64,000 bases of DNA from Fagopyrum homotropicum. Lineage: Eukaryota > Streptophyta > Magnoliopsida > Caryophyllales > Polygonaceae. The notes beneath the pieces were generated by a model. That model saw only the letters and a program-made list of their open reading frames with translations, had not been told where the DNA came from and did not search any database. Location of the stretch: positions 139,248,494-139,312,493 of the forward strand of contig BSWB01000005.1 in NCBI GenBank assembly GCA_033239125.1. The letters run 5' to 3'. The translations under genes were made by a program, and so were the position numbers. Of this stretch, positions 26,201 through 38,675 are shown piece by piece. How positions within the stretch are numbered: the first letter of the stretch is position 1; each line of letters opens with the position of its first letter.

Positions 26201-29200
26201 TAGAAGGTGTGGAACTCAATAGCCTTTGGTAATCTGGAAGCAGGGACTAAAGCCCAATTGGCACAAAACAATTGCAATGAATATAAAAAAATTCAAGATA
26301 TGGGTACAAGTGCACTAATTCAAATCTGTGGACAATTTAGTAAATTTATGGCCACAGGAGAAAACCTCAAGGGCAGAACTAACCTTAGGAATATTACCAG
26401 TATTTCGCAAATCCTCTGTTTTGCTCAAGTTCACACCAGAGAAGATCTCGTATATAAAACAACCTAGCATAAGGAACGGGAAATTTTTTTAAAAAAATAC
26501 AAAATTTTGACAGAAATGATGACAGTAGACAGACTCGGAGTCTCAATTGGCATTATAGTAGTCTGGCAAAGAAAGCATAGGACAATGCAAAGAAGGAATA
26601 TCATACATATTATTTATCAGAATATCCTCATCTCCGTGCTGACCTCAAACACAAGAAGAAATAATTCCTCATATGACCATTCAATTCACATTTTAAAGAA
26701 AAATATGTATTCTGAGAGCAAGAAGAACGAGTATGAAGGTAACTTATTCAAGTAAAAATTTGACAGGGCATCTGAATAGTACTAACTATGTAAATTTTAT
26801 TCATATTGTTAGACCTGATCATATCATACAGAAATGAATGCATTTTCTTCTAAGAAAAGAAAAAAGGGGATATGCTGTCCTAATATTTCATGGTAGCACT
26901 AGACAGGGTTCAGGGGCAAGTACAAAATTCACCTTTTTACAAAATTGGAATATGGTGCTTCTTTTTTAGAAGAATAACAAAGCCAAAACTAAGGATAGTA
27001 AACAAACACACTGCTCACCTGAAAGTATGATAAATTCTCAGACCGATATTTACTCATAATTGGAACATCAATACGAACCTATATGATTATCACACTTAAT
27101 AAAAGACCCTGAAATTGCATTTGTAGGGGTATAAACAGAACTATCTTAAAACCTCTCGGTGGCTAACAGCCCAATAGTTCAATTCTGTATTTAGATGAAT
27201 TGAGAATCAATAGGCCAAATCTCAAACTTAGCAAACTCATGGTTTCCAATAGCTCATAACCAAGTAACCACAACTACTTCTGATATTTATTTATTTTGGA
27301 TGAAGCTAAATGACCAACTATGTGTTTAAACACACACACATAACAATACCTCAATAAGTATCTTAAAAGACATAACAAAAAACTTAAAAATACTAGTTGA
27401 GCCGCTATCCATTTCCAGGCACAGAAAACCGATACTCAATTTATACTTACAGACATGTCTGGATGGAACACGAAAGACCGTAGATAAGAAACTTACCCAT
27501 GCCCCATGAATCAATAGCCCAAGGTGGAGAGTTCCTAACAGCCACCCAGTCAGATTTTACCAGCTCCATTGGTTTGTACTGAGTACCAACAAGCCATGCA
27601 TATTGCTGAAAACAGAGGGAAGAAGCAAGTACATAAGAACCACAGATGTCTCTAACAAAAGCAATCAGCCAATTAATAAAAATTACACGTACAAACATGA
27701 AAATGGTTAAAATGGAAAAACTGTGGCTTAAAATTAGTAATCTTATAAAAAAAAATAAGTTGAAGAAGCTACACTTGAACAAAGTAACAGTCAACAATTT
27801 AACATGCATTTCAACATGTACAACCAGGAAATATTCTCAAAATGGACATCTTAAAGCACATACTGTCCCTTGACTTACTCTGACATTATTTAGGAAAACG
27901 ATTATTCATCAACACTATCTCATGTAGAGGTCTACCTTTTCTAAATATGTCTTCAAATTTAGAGTTATCAGTTCAAAATATATTGATGTTTCAACAAGGA
28001 ACATTGCACAATTGCATCACAAATTTATAGAATTTAATTGCATTACCAGCATTGATCCACTAGAAGATTCATTGTTCCCGTCAAATTCAGATAGAACATC
28101 AAAAGCGTGCAATTTCCAGTCCAGCGTTGGAGTAACAACCACACTGGATACACATACATTGGCATGAACCTGTGATACAACATGCTAATTTATTAGGACA
28201 AACAAATAAGGATATTCAAGAAGAACTATAATGCATGAGCAGAAAAAGAGGCATATATCCTTTGCAGAAGATAGAAGCTTTAGTATGCAATAAAATACAG
28301 AAAAGCAGTAGGCAGAAAGTAAAATGAAATGCTTAAAATTTGATTACCTAGATCATATCCCAGATATGTCAAAATTAGTTGTTGGAAACACATCCACACA
28401 CATGAGGGAAAAAAAGAAGCTAATAAAAATATGCACTGCAAGGCAGAGTAAGCTACTCTTTTAAAAGTTAAAACAGAAAGAGTTACAAAATGGATACAAT
28501 AAGATTGCTCTTTTATGGTCAATACTCCGTATGAGTTAAATTTTGGGCAAAGTCAGATGAAATAGAATGTGTAAGCCTAAAAAATGTAAATGGGACATTT
28601 TTAAGACTAATTCAAACCAGTCGCAAATTATGAATAAATCCGGTCAACAAATCTGACCACATACTGCCCAATAAAAAGGCTACTAGGTATAATTTTTGTC
28701 ATGAGAAACTTCAATTTGTTCAAATCAAAGCAGTAAATCCAAGATAAACCATCAAAAATAAACTGTCCATTCTCTAATTTGTCATTAAGCAGTAGAGAGA
28801 TCATCTATATAAGGAAAGTGTCAGAATTGTCTGAGGTCAATACCAAAAGAAGAGGTGAAAAAACTAAAAGAATAATGTCCATGATACAATCTAAATGTGA
28901 TAAAATGGCATCATGTTCAGCACAGAGACGACCAACTACATTTTGGTCACTTCGTTTCCTTTATAATCTGAAATTTTATAACATGACTAAATGCTTATAT
29001 CATAATATCAGAGAGAAGTCTTACAAGCTTACAATCATTATTCAGAAAGCTCACAGCCTTTGCAACTTGGTGCAGACCCCATGCATAATATTCATCTCTG
29101 TCATAGAAAATAACCCAGATGCCTTATTTGACACTTGACAGGAAGTCAATAGATAGTACTACCAAATAAAAGACATAAGGAAATGTGGCAAGTTTATCTG

Positions 29201-31120
29201 CCCAGTGTCCATGATATACTTATATGATTTGCAGAATATCTAGGACATAATGTTATTTTCTTAATCCATTAAACTAAGACTCTGTCTAGTTTTCCCCTTG
29301 ACTGTTTCCTATGGACTCACAAGACTCCATCTATTGTGATAGCAGGATCAACAGTGTAAGGGACTTCAGAGCCTATGTATTTTGTCAGACTATAGAACAT
29401 TTAAATTAAACAATACTTGTAGTTGTAGACAGACTGTGACATGACTGGCATCTCAATGATGACAATGGCATACTATTGCAAAACACTACAAATGAGCCAC
29501 CTATACTTCATCTAGTTTCAACCATTTCGCTTAGACTCCATCAATTATCTCCGTGTATTTTTCTCAAAGTAGCCTATCCTTGAACCCTATATTAATCTGA
29601 TCCTACTCATAGCATTCCTCTAATTCACTTTAGACTTCATAAATAGAAGAAACAAGACTTCTTTTTTCAAATTAAAGGGAAGACATAAACCATTTTAATA
29701 ACAATTAGCTTCTTCCTCATAAAAAACACATGAAAAAAGTCATAAACTCAGGACTAGGAGGCAACGGTGTTTTTTGGGTCCCATAAACCCGTAGAAGAAA
29801 ATTGTGTACAAACAAAAACCAAAAAAAATGAAAGCAATGTATTTTTACAGAAGCAAATTGCATCAACCATAACATGATTATAATGTTGAAGGGTATTGAA
29901 TTTGACCAGGAAATTACTTGCTTACCTCCGTTTACCATCTAAACCCAATTCCTTAATTTTTTCAGACAGAGGGATAACAGGTTCTGTAACAATATAGATT
30001 GTGACCTTTGTAGTGGATCCATCAAAGGTCTCGACCTCGGTACTGTAGAGAAATGATAATATATTTGGGTGCCTGACCTGCAAAAGAGAAAAAAATATTA
30101 TCGCATAATATAAAAAAGACTCCCAGAAACTCCCTTGTGACAGTAAAAACCACACTAGACAATAAATGGAGACAGTAAGCTTCGATAATGATTCAAGAAA
30201 CAACAATCAACATAGGATACAACATATAATTGCCAACTAAGTATCATTATGCATACCGTCCGGAGACGCTTCACCCCATTGCGACCAGCAGCCAAGTGAC
30301 CATCCTGAGCATTACTTCCTGACAGAGAAAATATTGACACAGGAGAACCATCGTCCTGCAGGAACAGACAAACACAAAACTGCCTTCAATACAGCAGCTG
30401 GGAAAATTTTGGTTGTAAAACAATCATTTACATAGTGCATACTCCATAAAAATGACTCAACAACAAACAAGTAACCAAATTCTACGTATATTGATAGTAT
30501 GATGAACCTGATTCTCAATCAAAATTCTAGAACAATGGCCACTCACATCACGTGTTGTCTCTTAGAAACACCTACGACCCCAATGAACCACAAGAGAAGC
30601 AATGATACTTAAAAAGCCGGTACGAACTCGAAGAAATTGGTAGAGCAAAAAAAAAAAAAAAAAAAAAAAAAGCATCAATGAACAGTATCATTCTATCAGA
30701 TCAACCGTGAAGACAAGGATACTAGACAAACTAAAATTTTACACTATGAAGCTCAATTTCATAACAAAATTTTTTTAGAAGAACCAAACCGACGCTCTTC
30801 AATTGAATAAGGTGAATTTAGTTCACCGTGAAAACCTAAACACCATTCACCCGCACCCAATCCACCCCGTTTCATCCGATCCAACTTCAAAACCCTATAA
30901 ACAGCTAAAATTCCATAGCACGATCAGATTCGGCAGAAAACACATGAGAATCCATATAGACAACACCAAATTATGCGGAATGTAAACCAAGTACCTTGGA
31001 AGTGCCACGATGGTGAGCCCAAGAGCCCCAAGCAGAAGAGTAAGGCTCCCCGATGTTATAGGGCAGATCCTTGACACCTGCGCCAGATCCGGCTACTACA
31101 CCCTTCAAGAATTTCAGCAT
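20230..31120 (-). CDS. SCY1-like (SCYL1) pseudokinase with ARM/HEAT repeats, CTEXP-like
   Basis: Twenty-one exons join in phase to 797 aa: 31120-30995, 30355-30257, 30077-29926, 29097-29025, 28169-28047, 27605-27497, 26463-26384, 26246-26168, 25944-25805, 25716-25606, 25476-25360, 25206-25117, 24886-24833, 24681-24607, 24340-24265, 24127-24028, 22555-22486, 21923-21862, 21365-21256, 21175-20894 and 20495-20230. The N-terminus (MLKFLKGVVAGSGAGVKDLP) leads into a kinase-like fold lacking active-site residues: HAN replaces HRD and no DFG is seen, so it should be catalytically dead. ARM/HEAT-type helices follow (about aa 330-600). The Ser-rich, acidic tail has Trp-Asp motifs (DGWGDLD, DDLWGSIAAP, DDPWAAIAAP) and ends in a basic GRGRGKP stretch. 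Yeast Cex1 and SCYL1 relatives act in tRNA export and Golgi traffic; Arabidopsis At2g40730 is the likely counterpart. Confidence 0.92.
30647..30671. repeat. 25-nt A run in SCY1-like intron 1
   Basis: An uninterrupted A tract on the plus strand (T tract on the transcribed strand) lies between exons 1 and 2 of the SCY1-like gene. Confidence 0.9.
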
Positions 31121-31576
31121 TTCCACCTCTTCTCCACCACCCTAACCAACGATCTGTTCGCCTCTGTCGCAGCAGTTAGTTTATGTCAATCGACGAATCA
31201 AAACGGAGAGACAGAGGAAAGTCGTTGTTGGAATTGAATCGATTTGATCTGTGCAGATTGCTTATGAATTGCCACGAGTTTAGAAGGCTGAAATTTGGCT
31301 AATGCCGTTGCGCCCTGCCGAGCCGAGCGAAGCAACGGAGCTCGTTCGTGGCGTTGCGTGTGCTCGGAAGGACAATTTGCCTGCTCAGAAGGCTCCTATT
31401 TTGTGATTTATTTCGCTGTCTTTTTATCATACATATAACTTTTTAGTTACACAGCCATCCTTATATATTTTCCAGGTAAAATCGCATCTTGTACACGAAA
31501 TTGCACTCAAGTACCTATTGATCCTATTCAGCCATTCTCGCATAATTCTACATAATATGATTACGGAAGGTGATAC
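31121..31576. promoter_or_regulatory. Upstream region of the SCY1-like gene
   Basis: This non-coding stretch precedes the minus-strand ATG at 31120. It includes a GC-richer patch near 31310-31370 rich in GAGC words, unlike the AT-rich surroundings, which may mark the transcription start zone. No defined core promoter motif could be assigned. Confidence 0.35.
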
Positions 31577-31904
31577 TCAGCCATGGACTCACGTTTGGTG
31601 ATTGATTTGATTACGGGAGGGGTGGAGAATATTCACCCGCTCTCTAGTCTGGTTTCACATTGTCAAGGCTTCCTTAAATTCGGGAGGGAAATAGAGTTGC
31701 TGATGCAATAGCAAATCTGGGCTTTCTCACTCGAGATTGGGTTCACCGGTTAGCGGAACCTCCCTTAAACGTTAGGAACATTTTAGTGGATGACTTAAGG
31801 GCGGTGACTCTTCCTCGTTTTACACGTTTGTAATTGCGTTTTTCTTATAAATAAAAGCGCTTAGGTGCGGGGAGATTCGGCTCTCATTTCATAAAAAAAA
31901 AAAA
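31577..31904 (+). mobile_element. 5'-truncated LINE 3' end with RNase H remnant and poly-A tail
   Basis: The plus strand encodes a LINE-type RNase H C-terminus: DSRLVIDLITGG, then after a frameshift REGNRVADAIANLG, followed by a tail to a TAA at 31831-31833. About 60 bp later comes an A tract at 31893-31904, as expected of a retroposed 3' end. The sequence differs from the longer LINE to the right, so it is a separate family. No clear target-site duplication was found. Confidence 0.75.
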
Positions 31905-31906
31905 CT

Positions 31907-32090
31907 AAACTAAAATATTTTATAGGATTAGGAATGGACCAAAACTATTTCTGAGAATTGGAAGGATATTTGGTTCGGAGTAGAGCCGTTTCGAACTGCG
32001 TGTTAACACGAATAAGCCGCAGTTTGAAACTGCGAGTTCAATTTTTTATTTTTTTTACACATACCCCACAATTTATAACTGCAAGTTTCT
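31907..32090 (+). repeat. Left terminal inverted repeat
   Basis: This pairs with 48610-48757 in inverted orientation. The first ~80 bp match closely, then an extra GAACTGCG-containing insert is present in this arm before alignment resumes at ACGAATAA and CGCAGTTT. Confidence 0.8.
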
Positions 32091-32542
32091 TTTTTTTTAT
32101 AATACATAACCCGCAGTTTTAAATTGCGGGTTTATGTGTTAAAAAAAATTTGCGGGTTTCAGGGCGGCCCAATGCATGATTCAGCCCATTTAATTTTGGG
32201 TAAAAACCCGCAGTTTCAAACTGCGGGTTTATGATTAAAAAAACGAGAAAATTGGTGTAGAAGGGCCCTTTTTGTATCCATGATACAAAATAGGTCCTGT
32301 GCTCAGTCCTCAATATCAACTACGAAAGCAGGATCTACAGCTGTGTTGACGTTTTACTTTCAAAAGTAAACAAACAATGGAAGCATACAAGACTGACAAG
32401 GAAAGCCACAATAAGGAATCGAAAAAAGAAAAGATGGAAAGGGCTGCCTAGGGCACCAAAGCTGCTGCAAACAAGAAGGCACGGTCACAAAATTCAAAGG
32501 CTAAAAGGTGGATCTGGAAAAGAAAGTCTAAACCTTTCTAAT

Positions 32543-34541
32543 TTGGAGGTTTCTGGAAGTGTTGTTTGGCTGTCTACGATGGCTGGAAGGAAAAAGGCTC
32601 TCTGTCTAATCCATGGAAGGGTCACGGGTGAGAAGGAAGGGGAAGATAGGCCTTTTCTCCCAAAGGAGGTGGTCAACCTGGTCACTACGGATCCCTATCT
32701 GCATCCAACTCCAAAAAAAGGTAAATCTCTTCATCAAATGAATAATTTTGAGTTATGGTTATCAAATACGAACCACAAATACCTTGATAAATTAACCCAG
32801 AACACATTGAGAATAGAGAAAGTTGATTCTAGATCTGTTTGTGGATGGGTCATTTCTGAGTCGTTTTGCAAATGGTGTCGTCTATATAAAGCACAATCTG
32901 CAGCTAAGGATATCCCACACCAAGTTTACAAAAACTTCTTCATCTATCTACTTCACTTATATTGTGATTGTCTTCCTAAACACAATATGAGTGAGAAAAA
33001 CAAAACTTTCAAAGAAGCTGTATGTGTAGTCCCATCTGAACGACAACAGAACAATGAACAACTTGAGAAAACAGAACAACCAAAAGCTGCGAAAGCTGTG
33101 AACAATGAGAATGGCTCAAAGATTACTGAAGGCTCAAAGAACAAAGGTGAGTCCTCAAAAATTCCTGAACTTGCTGGGTACCTTAGTAGCTTAGCAAAGG
33201 TTAAGAATGACTTCAAAAAACAGAAGGATACATCACTTATGGGATGTGTCCTTGGCGAACCAATTGATATGGCTAAGCTTAGAACAAAGCTAATTCATGA
33301 ATGAAAAAATGTGAAAGGAGAGGTCATAATTTTTGCTAAACCGAACCACTGGTTTGAAGTATCTTTCTCTAATCCTATAGATAGGAAGACTATTTGGGAT
33401 GCTAGGCCATACCATGTGTTTGGATTGTTGATCATACTAAAACCATGGAAACCGAACTTTAATACTCTTATAGAGAGTAATACGATAGCTGACCTATGGG
33501 TTAGGATTCCTCAAATCCCGCCGGAATATATTAACAAGGAAGCTAACAAAATTATTATTGAGGAAAATCAAGTGGGACAGTTTGCCAAACTTGATTCTTT
33601 CTCCGAAAGAGGGAAGGCCATTAGCTTCACTAGAATCTGTGTTAACCTTGATGTTGATGGTAAGAGAAAGAAATTTGTTCCCATTCTAGATGATAATGAA
33701 GAAGTGAAAGATTTCCCCATATGGTATGAGGATTTCTCTCTGGGATGTGGTTTTTGTGCAAGTAAAGATCATACTTATGATGTGTGTCCTTTGAGGGGAA
33801 TTAGAACAAAACCGTTTAGAAATATTAGAGATTTCAATGGCAAGAAAGAAGGAGTGAATGGTGCGAATGAAGAGAAAGATTAGAACTATGTGGGGAAAAC
33901 TAAGCATTCTAGTATTAGACATAATGAGGTGAGACCTTACTTGTCATCTCAGTATGGTTTCGGACTCCATATGGAGAAAGGTGAAGACTCAGCTTCTAGC
34001 TCTAAAGTTAACCCCAACATGCCTACTGAGAATAAAGAAGATACTGATATCTAAAAAACAGAGGAGGACTGCCAGGGGAATGGAAAAGAAGTCCCTAAGG
34101 CTCAAACTGTCAATACAATTATTGAGGAAACTGATCAAAACAAACCCAATGAGGGCCAAGCTGAGGGTAAGCTCCCTAATGATGACAATGAAGGAGACGT
34201 ACCAAAATCTATGCCCCCTTACTGTCCCTATGGAGGAGGATGAAGAGTTCAAAGTAAAAGCAGCCGAGATTGAGAAACATCTCAACGATGATGAAGAGTA
34301 TGATGAGAGTGAGGAAGACGAGATGTCAGTAGCCCGTTTCACTGCTATGCTGTTCAAAAAAGGTGAGATTCCGGAGGAGTTGAGGGGTGGAGTTTCTGAA
34401 AATACTTTTCACTCGGTAGAAACCAACAACACTGTCAACAAGCTTATGGATGCTATGGAAGTCAGTAACAAATCTGGAAACTCAGACTCCAGTCTAGGGA
34501 AGAGACAGGGGGTGGCGAAGATACGGCGTCCTCCAAGCTGA
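32543..34541 (+). pseudogene. LINE ORF1 (RNA-binding/zinc-knuckle protein), disrupted
   Basis: One frame runs from 32543 past a TGA at 33302-33304 and a TAG at 33881-33883, then shifts frame near 34230 to finish at 34541. The second third has the layout of plant LINE ORF1 (DUF4283-like) proteins and contains a CCHC knuckle spaced CX2CX4HX4C in LGCGFCASKDHTYDVCPL (about 33750-33792). The C-terminal third is acidic (DDEEYDESEEDEMS). ORF1 proteins coat LINE RNA as nucleic-acid chaperones. At least two stops and a frameshift abolish it. Confidence 0.75.
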
Positions 34542-34575
34542 AGGGAGCAAAGAAGCCTAAAATTAACTAATTCTT

Positions 34576-36219
34576 ATGGGTCTCAGTCCTTTGCGGAAGT
34601 CCAGTGGTTCCCTGGACCTGGCCATTCTGCGGAATATTTTCAATTTGCATTTTGTGTGTTTTCCTAATTTAGTGCCATTTAGAATTACCAGTACCTGTCT
34701 GATTAATTTTATGTCCTGTATGAGTAGTATATTGTTGTACTGTCCCTATTGTACCATGGAGTTATATCTCCAAGTTTTCCCTTATCATGAATGGACAATG
34801 GGTGGATTGATGCAGTACTTTTACCATGTTAATAGTAATAACAAGAATAACAAGGAAAACCAATTTAGTTTCAAAAACTGTTGTTTGAAAATTATGAGAT
34901 TTTTTTATGGTTATTATCATGAACTTTGCTTTGTTGTTGATACACAGAACTCTCAGCTGTCGAGTAAAGTACTTAGTAAGAATGAATCTCATCCTATGAG
35001 TAGTACTTCTAACAGGAATCATTAGAGTATATGGTGTGGTGGTATTTTTGCTGTCTTGAACATGCTTGATTTTCAGGTTTTGTTAAACCTTGGAAGAGCA
35101 TGTTTGCTGCTGTTTTGGAGTGTTTTACTGCGTTTTCTGGTGTTTTGTGATTTGTTTATCTGGTCCTTTTCAAATAATGTAAGTGGAGAGAGTATCTGTA
35201 TATCGATGAATGGTAGTTGCCACTGCAATGGTAAAATAGCAATCTGCATAAAAAACAATAACTCTTTTACTAAGGTGAATCCCCTGTCGGTCTCAATTTT
35301 ATCTCAGGTGGTCTTTGAAAATTTTTGGTTAGCTAAGTGTATTCTTATATGCAGTAGTACATTGTCTATTTATGAATACCTAAGTTACATTGTTTTCTCA
35401 CCAGTTGTTGCGTTTTTGAGTAATCTATTTGCAGGTTTTAGGACATCAACTAGCCAAGAGAATAGACGACTAAGCAGCGTACCTCAAGAACTGTTAAGCA
35501 ACTCCTTTTATTTTCACATTTCCTCTGTACTTAGATCTGTATGTTGCTGTGTTTTTGAACAGAGGATGGTGATTCATGATATGCTGGGACTATGGACCAA
35601 AGAGACGAGATCCCGGGAGACAAATGAGGATGACATCAATTATAATACCAAGGTTTGGGTACTCATCTCACTCAAATTAAAACCCGAGATTATGTACAGA
35701 ATAACAATGAAAGGATACCTAAGCAGAACAAGTAAAAAGGAAGTTGTAAGAACAACAGTACGATGGAAGGAGATGGATGCGAAATCCGATGATCATAATC
35801 ACACTCGACTAAAATGGAATGCAGAGTTTATTATGACTGGATGCAAATTTCTTGCTGTCTGTACAGGATGTAGAACAACCAATCCTTTTCTGAAGGCACA
35901 ACAGACGATCCCAACACAAGTGTGGATTCATTCCAACAGTGGACCAAATGTGGCTGGTCTACTTCTAGGTCCGGAAATTGGCGTTGAAAAGATTCAATCG
36001 AAAGATAGTGAATACTTCGTTTGGTGTTATGTACAAATGTCGGTCATCGCTCTTTCTAGTTCACCCATAAATTGTGTCAATAACTCGTTTGAATATGCAT
36101 GTGATGCGAAAATATTGTATAACACGAATTATAATAAAATTCCTACAGAATGTTTGATGATATCAAAAAATGTGCAAAGCATTGTCCTAATTTCTATCCC
36201 AAAAAAAATAATAAAATGA
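34576..36219 (+). other. Unidentified open frame between LINE ORF1 and ORF2
   Basis: A single frame is open for about 547 codons with only one stop (35023-35025) in AT-rich DNA, far longer than expected by chance. The part from 35056 encodes 387 residues with a hydrophobic, Leu/Phe/Cys-rich first 130 residues and a polar second half (KEVVRTTVRWKEMDAK). A further 137-codon frame (36150-36563) overlaps its end in another frame. I do not recognise either. They sit where plant L1 elements usually have a short spacer, so they may be a third LINE ORF, a captured sequence, or an older insertion. Confidence 0.45.
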
Positions 36220-38029
36220 TAAACGGCGGAATCTCTACGAGGTTCCTCATTAAACAAGTTAAGGATTTTCGGTCATACATATTGGAGCATCGATCATATA
36301 TGTCTTCATACGATGGCAATAGATATTTAAATTTGCATGAGAACAACGAGTCAATTTGGTTGCGCTCTGTAAGAAAGGAAACTGTTGGCATTTATCACCG
36401 TCCTAAAAGAATATTAGGCAACTTCCAATATGGCCCAACTAATCACAAACGGGTGTTAGCGAAGAGGGTTTTTAAAGGTACAATGGGCGCTAACATAAAA
36501 CGATTTGCTTGTTCAGAAAAACGGGTGCTTGAACACCCAAACCGGTTAAGTATTTCATTATAAAGTTTGCTTTTTGGAATTGTCGCGGCATGAAGAAGAA
36601 AAACTTTTGGACTAACTTGAACCTAACGTGTAAAAACAAACACATACAAATGATTATGTTAGCAGAAACCAAAACTAAGGATGAACCTGACGAATCGGTT
36701 TGGAAGAGCGCAGGTTTTGATAAGATATGCTTTATCCCGGCAATGGGATTTGCGGGGGGAATGTGTCTCCTATGGAAAGAATATCAACTCAAGAGTGAAA
36801 AGATAGAAATTAGTAGTGTATCAGATAGATCCCTTATATTAAAACACACTAACACTAGTACCAACTTTGAATCAATGATTATTTTCATTTATGCACCACC
36901 AAACGAACAAATGAAACGTGCATTTTGGATACAATTACACTACTACAAAAAGTGGATTATAACCCGGGCGTTTGAAAGAATATACTCCGGACGCCGACCG
37001 GGTTAAAGGTTAGGGCGATATTTGGTCCACCAACTTTATACCCCGGGCGTTTGTTAAAACAAATCCGGTTTTATTTTTCTCCTTTGATTTCGGTACAAAC
37101 GATGCCAACCGGGATATATTCTATCAAATAACCCGGCAAACTTGTACCCGAGGTATTTTATAATGTCACATAACCGGATACGGACCGAGTTATTTAAAGC
37201 CGTTTATTTTAATAATAAATAACCGGATATTGGGAAGCGGGTTATTTGAAACCAACAAATAACCCGGAGGGTAGAATCCGGGTTATTCGACTATGTGACG
37301 ACCTAATAATCCGGACAATGAAGATCCGTGTTATTAGGTATAAAATTTATTACGAGACCATTGTAAAGAATTTAACCCGAATTTAATGTCCGGATTCTAT
37401 ACGTATTTCATGGCTTTCACAAATTGTTCTTGTCCCAAATGCAAAAGAAAATTGAAGCAACCATTTTCCTTTCACAAACATGATTCAAAGTCATGTACTT
37501 AACTCAAAACATCATCGTTTTGTGATCACCAATATCACATCCGAATTGAAAATGGGACATGTTCTTAAACTAAATGTCACCAAGTATATAAAGATTCAAA
37601 TGTTCACAATCTTCAAAAGATATATTCATCGTGCTAACAATGTACATCAACTAGAAGATAACCGGTGATGAAATATGCACTGTTTTTGCCGGAGAGGTCA
37701 TGAAGCCTTACAATAGATCAAGTTTTCAGGGTCGTCACCTTCACTGCTTTGAAACATCCTGGAGAGCACAATAATACCAAGTTTGGGAAAGTTACAAAGT
37801 GAAAGGCATATGGAGCCCTATGCAAAAGTCTCAAATACAAAATATATACTAGAAGAAAAGGACATTCAATGCAGCATATGGACATGTCAAACATTTGTTC
37901 ATGAAAACTAAAGAACAACACTCTAGGCTTAATTTCGATCTGTCCAAAAAATCTTTTCGAGGTCGGAACACACAATCCAAATCCAAATCCAAATCATATA
38001 AATGCAATCAAAGTTTCGAATTTCATACC

Positions 38030-38675
38030 TAAAAGATTAGTTGAAACAAATATTTCAGCCACTCCTTACGAACTTCTTCAATTTCATCATACGAGTAAGT
38101 ATCTTTTTTCCCATATCATTGTAAAGATATGGGAAATTAACTTAAATAAGCTCATGATTATAATATTTTAATGAAAAGCAAAAATAAATTTAAAATTTGT
38201 CGAAACATACAATCTTTGGGACACTGTGACTTCTTCTTAATATGATCTCGCGCATAAATCTCAACACATAATATCCACAATCATTCAAGTTTGGATTATG
38301 CGGACACCGCAACTCATGAAAAAACATATATTAAACTAGTGATATACATATTACGTCAACTGTAAATGTTTGTGCCTTATAACTGATAAAAAAAATGTGA
38401 AGATATGATGATTAACCTTTATGGCCTGCCATAGAGTATTTTTTCGAGGTTTTTTTAGTCCCAAACTAGTTTATTTTAAAGTATAAACCCTACACAATAA
38501 GATAAAAAGAAATGGTTTTAGTACTATATACGAAATTACTTATCTGTAGATAATAGTAGGAAAAACTTACAAATCAACTAATTGCTCTGCATCATCATTT
38601 TGTTGTCCATGCAACGGGTCAATCCAATATGCAAACCCTTTGTGAGGGTGTAAAATCAACAACACCCAATGATTC
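38030..38675 (-). pseudogene. Ulp1-like C48 peptidase domain inside the CACTA
   Basis: Exon-like blocks are 38675-38571 (NHWVLLILHPHKGFAYWIDPLHG), 38489-38417 (KKPRKNTLWQAIK), 38312-38211 (RCPHNPNLNDCGYYVLRFMREI) and a last block ending at TAG 38030-38032 (YSYDEIEEVRKEWLKYLFQ). The His (NHW), Asp (WIDPLH) and Cys (DCGYYV) of the catalytic triad are all present. The second block has one in-frame TAA, and the last splice junction could not be placed cleanly. Ulp1 proteases cleave SUMO precursors and conjugates; such domains are commonly carried by plant CACTA and Mutator elements. The N-terminal part is not identified. Confidence 0.75.

Noticed and set aside
38030..38675. Host SUMO protease gene
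   Set aside because: The Ulp1 domain lies wholly inside the CACTA borders and contains an in-frame stop, so it is transposon cargo, not a free host gene.
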